NCBI GenBank assembly: GCA_964470555.1
Contig: CAYYDG010000036.1
Span: 1-64,000, forward strand
Length of the DNA: 64,000 bases
From: RBC074 sp964470555
GTDB lineage: Bacteria; Acidobacteriota; Blastocatellia; RBC074
Reading direction: 5' to 3'
The position numbers and the translations under genes were made by a program. Shown in pieces: positions 45,101 to 51,541 of the stretch. Each line of letters starts with the position of its first letter. Position 1 is the stretch's first letter. The notes under the pieces are model-generated. The model had not been told where the DNA came from and did no database searches. It saw nothing but the letters and a program-made list of their open reading frames with translations.

Positions 45101-45438
45101 AAAAGATTTGGAAGACGCTGGAAGAAGGGTTGGTGACTTCACAGATCAAAACGCTGGGCGAGTTGATCGAAACGAAACGCCGCGAGTGGTTCGATGAATC
45201 GGCTTTGCTCGATGATGACCAGCGAAAGCAGCGGGACAAAACCTTTGAGCGGTTCGTAAAAGACGCCATCACTAACGCTGCTTGGAAAAAAGGGAAGCGC
45301 CCAGAGGTTGAAGATGAAGATAAGAAGCCCACATTTATCGTACAAGCAGCCTTGCGCGGGCAGCTTGCCGACGTGATCGAACTGTTCACGCAGATACTCA
45401 AACAAAAATCGAAAGTTGACGGAAAGGACAAACTATGA
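42109..45438 (+). CDS. csx11: Csx11-type Cas10-like large subunit with HD domain and degenerate cyclase motif
   Basis: 1109 residues from a GTG at 42109, chosen because AGGAG lies 8 bases upstream; an earlier frame start would overlap the RAMP gene by 71 bases. The N-terminal HD motif is VAAWLHDMGK (H25, D26). CxxC pairs at 374/377, 406/409 and 417/420 form a zinc finger. TIWIDEVAGITGRLALITG begins the first palm domain in the style of Csx11. In the second palm domain the sequence ILAEPRNFMALVPADKA (EPRN at 787-790) stands where Cas10 has xxGGDDxLALVPA, so all four catalytic positions are lost. Single-stranded DNA cleavage by the HD domain remains possible; cyclic oligoadenylate synthesis is not expected. 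The 5' two thirds are AT-richer than the 3' third. Confidence 0.82.
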   Translation: MSVDLEVLRTNREALLLAEVAAWLHDMGKCDDRHITEESSDKKGTTGYQYKQHHNSLVSGYSVTIAGESVTLADLIERGVPGNIKEVSELWLVRALGRCHNAAHTEKEEKYLLATQKAANTRASNTFGWESAPISGLESLLKKIDFTGLTNRVKSKEQIYDSFKQALGDTRRPDNEVSLWDWGSAVATLYKAALAAALLGNKPSPEEIKWRLLSVRFDGQEALSRATKLPDLLARQKIILDGLRRVRDLLEEQYPLGTEVYCDNSGSIYVIPDIKDLLQLKNGEGKSLETLINEQFSSGTITSDPRLRQKLCLNGEIVLLITPDTTPWRAQPVRGLGHTEEPPPIESHLHEPDTCGASASSVRTWWKKHAEDICSVCRLRPQGWAAEDYDEHYRRKSQHIECLEKCLTCKGIKRKVCSICEERREDRSIEWASKKLDTTIWIDEVAGITGRLALITGSFDLTEWQNGKAVFYPESKGDQQADKLAEPSKVYQIKVFDENLTDGQKIVLSGDEYRLCLRRGLLASLQRVQNSLQPLRMNSLKVKCGNRPMLDFVISDIERRSDGSLCLKSVSPLTGCAGENECQALGITFQVADSGSALIANDPQSLNKVMKVILHDGIMVGAGFDSYRMKEALTFTRIQSIWRTFEGFWKKIEYSLSKESCVGLIAPRLRIEAEYSASAQSDSLIPSHSYEVKVENQRLSIVCVKEGEFLTAENLHYLAKQFDPEQGQKDYNTAAMFVRDVLVKKGEFEVEEPTGYGNPNKLRGKLKIKNVVPEPTPYVPAITILAEPRNFMALVPADKALNVVEAIKAKYEIEMGKVRNRLPLTVGVVFAGSRTPLAALLDAGRRMLKFKSAEKKWKVVNATDDSFKTDVDAAGNEVRTSSRRLDLESDGAIPKKIIWHFPNKMGDGSEDHWYPYFFTDTAPDGTRRMFQSPDGSRQLIHVGDLRNTDEVIVQPSTFDFEFLDSAAQRFEISYKDGKRRSRERQARPYYLEEVEDFQKIWKTLEEGLVTSQIKTLGELIETKRREWFDESALLDDDQRKQRDKTFERFVKDAITNAAWKKGKRPEVEDEDKKPTFIVQAALRGQLADVIELFTQILKQKSKVDGKDKL

Positions 45439-46460
45439 GCGAAGCAACAGCCACGAAAAAACTTTATGAGCAGCGGCGGTTTGTGTTTATGACGCTCGAT
45501 CCGGTGCATATCGGCGCGGGCGGCTATCGGCTGGGGCGCGTGGACAATACGATCACGCGCGAGCCGGGCACGAATCTGCCGAAGATTCCCGGCACTAGTC
45601 TGGCGGGGGCGGCGCGCAGCTACGCGGCAATGCGGTATGGAAAACCGGAAGCCGCCGGGCAGCACAAAAAGCTGAAGGCGAAAGAGCGCTGCCCGATCAT
45701 TTACACCTTTGGCACGGCGACGGAATTGGGCGGAGGTCAGGCAGGTTCAGTCAGCCTTGGTGATGCACATTTGCTCTTTTTCCCTGTCTATTCGATGGCC
45801 GGACCGTTGTGGGTAAGCACGGTGGAACGGGTCAAAGAAGCCTGGGGCAGCGAAAGCGTTTCCTCTCCCGATCAGCCGGATGACAAGGGAAAGACCATGA
45901 CGAATCTGGTCTGGGACGGAGACAAGCTGAATCTTGGCTGGTTGCTTCTGCCAGCGGTCAAGGGATTGCAGATTACCGCGCCCGAAGAGATCAGGAAACG
46001 CGAAGAATGGACAACCATTTCGCATCGCATCGTGCTTGCCTCCCCCAAAGTCTTTTCGCAGATTGTCAACAGCAATCTGGACGTGCGAACTTCGGTCAGC
46101 ATCAAGCCTGAAACCGGTGCAGCAGAAGATGGCGCGCTGTTCACTTATGAAGCGATTCCGCGCGCGGCATGGTTGTGGGCCGATGTGGTTCAGGATAACT
46201 ACCGCGAATTGAACAGCAAGCCAGAGGATAGAGAGAAAAACAAATTCGAGACCGTTGACAAGCAATACGACACGGAAACACAGCAGGAACGCGCGGGCGA
46301 GGAGCTTGGCGAAACCTGGAACAGTCCGATGGATGTGGTGAAAGCAGGCTGCCGCTTGATCGAACATCTGGGAATCGGTGGGATGGGCACGCGCGGCTTT
46401 GGCCGGATGCGATTGCTCGGCGATTCCTCTCTCAACAATGGAGGCGCAAATGGCAAGTGA
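45435..46460 (+). CDS. cmr4: Cmr4 family RAMP protein (Cas7 backbone, target-RNA nuclease)
   Basis: 341 residues starting in an ATGA overlap with csx11. LDPVHIGAGGYRLGRVDNTI followed by REPGTNLPKIPGTSLAGAAR is the Cmr4 start. D37 in GRVDNTITRE occupies the position of the catalytic aspartate that cuts target RNA at 6-nt intervals in Cmr complexes. GSVSLGDAHLLFFPVYSMAG and HLGIGGMGTRGFGRMRLL (glycine-rich loop) complete the family pattern. Retention of the aspartate suggests RNA-guided RNA cleavage is intact even though the cyclase is not. Confidence 0.92.
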   Translation: MSEATATKKLYEQRRFVFMTLDPVHIGAGGYRLGRVDNTITREPGTNLPKIPGTSLAGAARSYAAMRYGKPEAAGQHKKLKAKERCPIIYTFGTATELGGGQAGSVSLGDAHLLFFPVYSMAGPLWVSTVERVKEAWGSESVSSPDQPDDKGKTMTNLVWDGDKLNLGWLLLPAVKGLQITAPEEIRKREEWTTISHRIVLASPKVFSQIVNSNLDVRTSVSIKPETGAAEDGALFTYEAIPRAAWLWADVVQDNYRELNSKPEDREKNKFETVDKQYDTETQQERAGEELGETWNSPMDVVKAGCRLIEHLGIGGMGTRGFGRMRLLGDSSLNNGGANGK

Positions 46461-46848
46461 GCAGACCTTCAATCTGGATTTGCACGCGGCGGAAACGGCG
46501 CAAAAGATCATCAACGAAATCGTGGCGAAGAAAACCGTCAAAGCGCAGGACGCGGAAAACCTGATTACCAAGGCGCTGGGCGTTTTGCAGGAAAACGGCG
46601 TTTATGCCTGCGCGTTGTTTTTATATGCAAGCAAAGGTGGGAGCGTGGCAGATTCGGTTTGCAATGGTTTATTGCAGATGACCGCGCAGCTTGGCTTGTC
46701 GCCCGTGGCGCAATGGCAGTGGCAGGAAGGATTGAGATTTGTCTCCGAGAAAATTTGCAGTGACCTCGACCGAATGTTGCTGGTCAGGCAGCTTTGGGAG
46801 CAAACACTGATCTACGCACGGTATGGCGCGAAAGCATGGGGCAAGTGA
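46450..46848 (+). CDS. cmr5: Cmr5 family small subunit (Cas11)
   Basis: 132 residues from the ATG at 46450, with GGAG 6 bases upstream; the frame is open earlier but would lie inside cmr4. It is all-helical, with DLHAAETAQKIINEIVAKK, ENLITKALGVLQENGVYACA and LWEQTLIYARYGAKAWG, the layout of Cmr5, which lines the belly of the effector. It overlaps cmr4 by 11 bases. Confidence 0.8.
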   Translation: MASEQTFNLDLHAAETAQKIINEIVAKKTVKAQDAENLITKALGVLQENGVYACALFLYASKGGSVADSVCNGLLQMTAQLGLSPVAQWQWQEGLRFVSEKICSDLDRMLLVRQLWEQTLIYARYGAKAWGK

Positions 46849-46862
46849 AGGAGCGAGGTTTT

Positions 46863-47693
46863 ATGAAATGGAACGGCTATCAAATCAGCTTGCGCCTGCT
46901 GTCGCCGCTGCACATTGGCTGGCGCAAGTCAGGTAATTTGCAACAAACACGGCCTTACGTCACCGGACGCGCTTTGTGGGGCGCGCTCACGGCCCGATTG
47001 ACGCGCGATCAGCAGCACGATGATTACAAAACAGTGGGCGAGCAAGTGGATGAGCGACTCGCTTTCACATACTTTTATCCTTCGGATAGCGCGGATTGTG
47101 TCCGGCTCTGGCCCTGGGCAGATGATTGGGACGAATTTGCCTGGACGTATCTTGGCAGTTATGTCAGCACCTCGCTTGCCGATGGACACGCCGCGGAAGA
47201 AGGCAGTCTGCACGAGACGGAATTCATTGCGCCGCGCACCCGTGAGGGCAAGCAGGTTTATCTGACAGGCTATATTTTCCAGCGGGAAGATTGGAGCGAA
47301 CTGGCTTTGGATTTGGACGCGACGCTGAACAAACTGCAACTCGGTGGCGAACGCGGTTACGGCTGGGGACGCCTGGCTTTGTGCCAGCAAAAGCCCCTGA
47401 GCGACGAAGACAACCTCTGTTTTCAGAGGTTCGAGTTTGACAGGAGCGCAAACGCCGACCGGCCAACTCTTAAGGCGACATCGGATAACACCAGATTGCT
47501 GGCTCACGCCTTGGCGAATGGCGGAAACACCACCGCAGAAATCGAACCGCTATTGGGTCGGTTGACAGACCCTACCGGAAGGTTTGGGCAAAATCATTCC
47601 GAAGCGCAAATCTGCTGGAAGCCCGGAAAAACAGTGATAGCTGGTGACAAGTTTCTCATCAAGAAGAATGGAGTTTGGGAAAAACAGCCTTAA
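46863..47693 (+). CDS. RAMP protein, probably the Cas5-group (Cmr3-like) subunit
   Basis: 276 residues from the ATG at 46863 (AAGGAG upstream). It begins ISLRLLSPLHIGWRKSG, then RPYVTGRALWGALTARLTR, and has the glycine-rich loop LGGERGYGWGRLAL around residue 170, all RAMP hallmarks. By elimination it should supply the Cas5/Cmr3 role that binds the crRNA 5' handle. Sequence alone cannot separate Cmr3 from a Csx10-like protein, and it is shorter than most Cmr3. It is the last gene of the operon; aguB ends 37 bases away on the other strand. Confidence 0.7.
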   Translation: MKWNGYQISLRLLSPLHIGWRKSGNLQQTRPYVTGRALWGALTARLTRDQQHDDYKTVGEQVDERLAFTYFYPSDSADCVRLWPWADDWDEFAWTYLGSYVSTSLADGHAAEEGSLHETEFIAPRTREGKQVYLTGYIFQREDWSELALDLDATLNKLQLGGERGYGWGRLALCQQKPLSDEDNLCFQRFEFDRSANADRPTLKATSDNTRLLAHALANGGNTTAEIEPLLGRLTDPTGRFGQNHSEAQICWKPGKTVIAGDKFLIKKNGVWEKQP

Positions 47694-47730
47694 CTGTCCA
47701 TCTATCACTTCTTGGTCAAACATTATCCCG

Positions 47731-48642
47731 TCATTCATCAATCATCCGCTTTGTGATCCCGCCGTAAGCGTCAATGCGGCGGTCGCGCAGAAATGGCCAA
47801 TGAGTTCGCTGTACGTCCAGCTTTTTGAAGTCAACTTCGGCCATCAGAATTTCTTCTTCGGCGACGGAGGCTTTGGCAATCAATTGCCCTGAAGGATCGG
47901 CAATGAAACTCTGTCCCCAGAATTCGATGCCTTGTCCTTCATTGCCATGTTGTGCGCTGGGCGGAGTCGGTTCGTGGCCAATGCGATTAGCGACGGCAAC
48001 GTATACTCCGTTGGCGACGGCGTGCGAACGTTGAATGATTTCCCACGAAGCGTGTTGGCGTTCGCCGTATTCTTCTTTTTCCGGCGGTTGCCAGCCTATG
48101 GCAGTGGGGTAAAACAGAATCTGCGCTCCGGCCAGAGTCGTCAGCCGAGCGCCTTCCGGATACCACTGATCCCAGCAAATCAGCACGCCGATTTTGCCGA
48201 ATCTCGTTTCGAAGGCTTTGAAGCCCAAATCGCCCGGCGTGAAGTAAAACTTTTCGTAAAACAGCGGATCGTCCGGAATGTGCATCTTGCGGTATTTACC
48301 GAGCAATTGGCCGTCTGCGTCAATCACGACAGCCGTGTTGTGATACAAGCCCGGCGCGCGGCGTTCAAACAACGAACCGACAATGACGATGCCACGCGCC
48401 GCCGCCAGTTTCGCCAAAGCATCGGTGCTGGGGCCGGGAATCGGTTCAGCCAGTTCAAAATTGGAATGGTCTTCGGTTTGGCAAAAGTATCGTGACCGGA
48501 ACAGTTCCTGTGTGGAAACAATCTGTGCGCCTTGTTTGGCGGCTTCTTCGATTTTGGCCAGCACTTTTTCCAGATTTTCGCGCGGGTCAGCGCTGCAACT
48601 CATCTGGATCAGAGCCACATTTACTTTGGTTGGTGAATTCAT
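47731..48642 (-). CDS. aguB: N-carbamoylputrescine amidase
   Basis: 303 residues from the ATG at 48642; the long upstream open frame on this strand is a shadow of the TPR gene. The nitrilase triad is present: E in VSTQELFRS, K in GKYRKMHIPD and C in GVLICWDQWYPE. YFCQTED and DPLFYEKFYFTPGD are typical of the plant/bacterial AguB group. It hydrolyses N-carbamoylputrescine to putrescine, the step after aguA. The two genes are now separated by the CRISPR-associated block. Confidence 0.94.
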   Translation of the reverse strand: MNSPTKVNVALIQMSCSADPRENLEKVLAKIEEAAKQGAQIVSTQELFRSRYFCQTEDHSNFELAEPIPGPSTDALAKLAAARGIVIVGSLFERRAPGLYHNTAVVIDADGQLLGKYRKMHIPDDPLFYEKFYFTPGDLGFKAFETRFGKIGVLICWDQWYPEGARLTTLAGAQILFYPTAIGWQPPEKEEYGERQHASWEIIQRSHAVANGVYVAVANRIGHEPTPPSAQHGNEGQGIEFWGQSFIADPSGQLIAKASVAEEEILMAEVDFKKLDVQRTHWPFLRDRRIDAYGGITKRMIDE

Positions 48643-48765
48643 AGCGGGCGCGATTATAACGGCTTCTTGCCGGGCTTCAACTTCGTAAGCTAGACTCGAC
48701 TCGCTTCCTCTGAAAAGAAGTCCCGAACTCACAAATCGTTCATTCATCTTTGCCTGAAAGTCATA

Positions 48766-51189
48766 ATGAAAAAGATCGTTCGCCATCGTTTGCCTGCCGC
48801 GTATGCTACGTTGATTTTCGTTCTGGTCGTTTTGCTGCAATCGGCATGCAGTTCGCCCGACCAGGAAAAGCTGCAACACATCGCACGCGGCAAAGAGTAT
48901 CTGGCCAAAAAACAGTTTGCCGAAGCTCGATTGGAATTTCGCAGCGCACTGAAAATTGACAAGAGATTGAGCGAAGCTCAGTTCGGATTGGGCGAAGCGG
49001 CGCTGGCGCTGGGTTACGTGCAGGAAGCCGCCGAAGCCTATTACGAAGCGATGCGGCTGGATGCCGACAACCTGGATGCGCGCGTTCGCGTCGGCAGTTT
49101 GCTGGTCGAATACGAAACCGACGAAGGCACGAAAGAAGCCGAACGATTGTCGGGCGAAGTCGCGCTGAAAAATCCCGATCACGTTGAAAACCGCGTCTTG
49201 ATCGCCGACGTGCGCGCCGCTCAAAAACGCTGGGCGGAAGCCGAAGCTGAATTTCAAAAAGCGATTTCGCTGGATGCCAATCGCATCGAAACGCATCTGC
49301 ACCTGGCGCGCTATTACGAACGTCGCGCCAAAGCCGATTCCGCGCAAGCTGCCGCGTTCCATGCAAAAGCCGAAAGCGTCTTTCGCCAATTGATTGAGCG
49401 CAATCCCAAATCGGTGACGGCGCGATTGGCGTTTGGCGATTTTCTGTTCGCCAACAAACGCGAAGCCGAAGCTGAGCAGCAATTGCTGGCCGCGCATCAA
49501 GCCGAGCCGACGGACAAACTGGTGTTGGTGGCTTTGCGGCGGTATTACGAAACGCAGCAGCAATTTGAGAAAGCCGAACAATTTCTGACGCGATTGGTGG
49601 AACTCGACGCCGACAAAACTGCTGGACGAGCGCAGATCATTGATCTGCACGCGCGCACAGGTCGCGTTTATCAAGCCGTCACCGAATACCAACAACTGTT
49701 GAAAGACGATCCGAAATACTTGCGCGGATATTCGCGGTTGGCGGAATTGTTGTTGGAATTGGGCGATGTGACCGGCGCAACCAAACACGTCGAAGTTGCC
49801 TTGAAGCAAAATCCGCAGGACACCGATGCGCTGTTGATGCGCGGACGATTGCGTTCGCTCAACGGCCAGCACCGCGAAGCCATAGGCGATCTGGATCAGG
49901 TGTTGCGGCTGGAACCGACTTTGCCATCCGCGTTGTATTACGCCGCCGACGCGCATCTGCAAAACAACGATGCCACGCAAGCGCGGTTGTTCGTCAATCG
50001 GTTGTTGAGTTTTTATCCACGCAACCCTATGGGATTGCTGATGCAGGTCAGAATCAATCTGGCAGAAACCAAAGCCGATGCCGCCGAAAAAACTTCAACG
50101 CAAATCATCGAAAGCATTGCCGAGTTGAGATCGAATCAGACGGCGCTGAAAGCCGCGCGCATTCCCGAAGGTTCACTGCCTGATTGGGAAAGCAAAGCGT
50201 ATGTGTCGCGCGCCGTCGCGCGGATTCAGCTTCGCAAACTGGCAGAAGCGCAAAGCGATCTGGAACGCGCCGCAGCGATTGATCGGCGCAGCCCCGAACC
50301 ACACATCAATCTGGCGGTGGTGAACATGCTGCGCGGAGATTTGGCTTCGGCCAGCCGCGCCGCTGAACGCGCCGTTGATCTGGCTCCGAGCAGTCTGGCC
50401 GCCGCCACCACAGTGATAAACGTCTATCTGCAACAGAAAAATTATCGCGCGGCGCACGACCGGCTGACGCAACTCATCAACGAACAACCGGCGCGATTGC
50501 AGTTGCAGGAACTAAAAGCGCGTGTGTTGATTGCACAGGGCGATGGCGCTGCTGCCGAAACGACCTTGCGCGAAATTTTGCAGACCGATCCGAATTACCT
50601 CAACGCCTATTTCATCCTCAGCGATTTTTACCAAAGTTCGCAGCAGCAGACTGAAAAAGCCGTCACCGAATTGACTCAATTGATCCAGCGGCGACCTACC
50701 AACACGCAGCAAATCGCCCAGGCGCATTTGATGATCGGAATGCTGGAAGAAGGGCGTGGGAATTTCGATGCGGCGGTGTCGAATTACGAACAGATGCTGA
50801 GTTACGACAAACGTTCCATCGGCGCGGCCATTGGGCTGAACAATCTGGCGTGGATTTATGCCGACAAAGGCAAAGGCAATCTGGACAAAGCCACCGACCA
50901 CGCGCGCAGCGCCATCACCATTGCGCCCGAAGCCAGTTTTTTCGACACGCTGGGGTATGCGTATTACAAAAAACGCCAGTTCGATGTGGCCATCGAACAG
51001 TTCCGCAAAGCCATTGACCGCCGCCCAACCAGCCCGGCGTACCACCTGCACCTGGCACGCGCGTTACGCGACAACGGCAACACGCAACAAGCTCGGCAAT
51101 CTTACGAACGCGCGCTGCAACTCGGCGGTGCAGATTTCAACGAAGCCAATCAGGCTCGGCAGGAATTGGCTGCGTTGCGAAGGTTATAA
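48766..51189 (+). CDS. TPR-repeat lipoprotein (PrsT-like)
   Basis: 807 residues. A lipobox (LLQSAC) follows the N-terminal hydrophobic segment, so the protein is predicted to be lipid-anchored. The rest is about twenty tetratricopeptide units (for example ARGKEYLAKKQFAEARLEF, AYYKKRQFDVAIEQFRKAI). Length and architecture match the TPR lipoproteins of exopolysaccharide/PEP-CTERM systems (PrsT), but no such genes are adjacent. A scaffold role in the envelope is inferred. Confidence 0.85.
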   Translation: MKKIVRHRLPAAYATLIFVLVVLLQSACSSPDQEKLQHIARGKEYLAKKQFAEARLEFRSALKIDKRLSEAQFGLGEAALALGYVQEAAEAYYEAMRLDADNLDARVRVGSLLVEYETDEGTKEAERLSGEVALKNPDHVENRVLIADVRAAQKRWAEAEAEFQKAISLDANRIETHLHLARYYERRAKADSAQAAAFHAKAESVFRQLIERNPKSVTARLAFGDFLFANKREAEAEQQLLAAHQAEPTDKLVLVALRRYYETQQQFEKAEQFLTRLVELDADKTAGRAQIIDLHARTGRVYQAVTEYQQLLKDDPKYLRGYSRLAELLLELGDVTGATKHVEVALKQNPQDTDALLMRGRLRSLNGQHREAIGDLDQVLRLEPTLPSALYYAADAHLQNNDATQARLFVNRLLSFYPRNPMGLLMQVRINLAETKADAAEKTSTQIIESIAELRSNQTALKAARIPEGSLPDWESKAYVSRAVARIQLRKLAEAQSDLERAAAIDRRSPEPHINLAVVNMLRGDLASASRAAERAVDLAPSSLAAATTVINVYLQQKNYRAAHDRLTQLINEQPARLQLQELKARVLIAQGDGAAAETTLREILQTDPNYLNAYFILSDFYQSSQQQTEKAVTELTQLIQRRPTNTQQIAQAHLMIGMLEEGRGNFDAAVSNYEQMLSYDKRSIGAAIGLNNLAWIYADKGKGNLDKATDHARSAITIAPEASFFDTLGYAYYKKRQFDVAIEQFRKAIDRRPTSPAYHLHLARALRDNGNTQQARQSYERALQLGGADFNEANQARQELAALRRL

Positions 51190-51541
51190 AAGAATGTGAC
51201 CGTTACGGCTGACTCGTCCGATAACTTCAAGATTAAAGCTCTTGCCTTTTTGAGGGGGGGGGGCGTATAAAACTTCCGCCTAAAGCAAAATAAAAACAGT
51301 CGAAAATATCAAGCCTTGCCCCAAGTTTGAATTTGTTTTCTCAGAACCTCTGCGACGGTCAATTTACAGACTGCACATTCCCTTTTTTGAAATCTGAAAT
51401 TGCTGCCGGATGGTTTTTCGTCTTTGACGTCGGACCAATGGCTTTCTGGCAAAAACAAAAGCAGGCGAGCTTTGTTTGGTTTGGCCACCTAAAAGCCCGC
51501 CCGCTTTACGACAATTCCCATTCCACATAGGAGGAAACTGT
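51190..51541. other. 352-base intergenic region with G-tract
   Basis: Holds an uninterrupted run of G residues around 51254-51263 after TTTTTGA and the ribosome site GGAGG at 51530-51534 for the next gene. No RNA gene or coding frame is supported. The G-tract could be a slippage-prone site or an assembly weakness. Confidence 0.5.

Larger units (their letters stand above)
37348..47693 (+). other. Type III (III-C-like) CRISPR effector operon with embedded ATPase-TOPRIM pair
   Basis: Eight plus-strand genes run head to tail with gaps of 2 and 14 bases or with overlaps of 4, 4, 11, 11 and 20 bases: cmr1, ABC ATPase, TOPRIM, cmr6-like, csx11, cmr4, cmr5, Cmr3/Cas5-like RAMP. This gives every component expected of a Cmr effector complex. 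The Cas10 role is filled by a Csx11-type protein, the marker of subtype III-C in current schemes. Missing are a repeat array, cas1, cas2, cas6 and any CARF or NucC effector. Guides and processing must therefore come from elsewhere in the genome. The block interrupts the aguB-aguA pair. Confidence 0.8.

Noticed and set aside
36986..47760. Target-site duplication at the two ends of the CRISPR-associated block
   Set aside because: Only a low-complexity 10-base inverted similarity (TCATCAATCA type) was found, which chance can explain.
48643..49980. Extended minus-strand reading frame upstream of aguB
   Set aside because: It lies antisense to the TPR lipoprotein, has no start signal, and AguB is complete from 48642.
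51254..51263. G-tract as a phase-variable promoter element
   Set aside because: It is not placed within a recognisable promoter or coding start; mentioned only as an intergenic feature.
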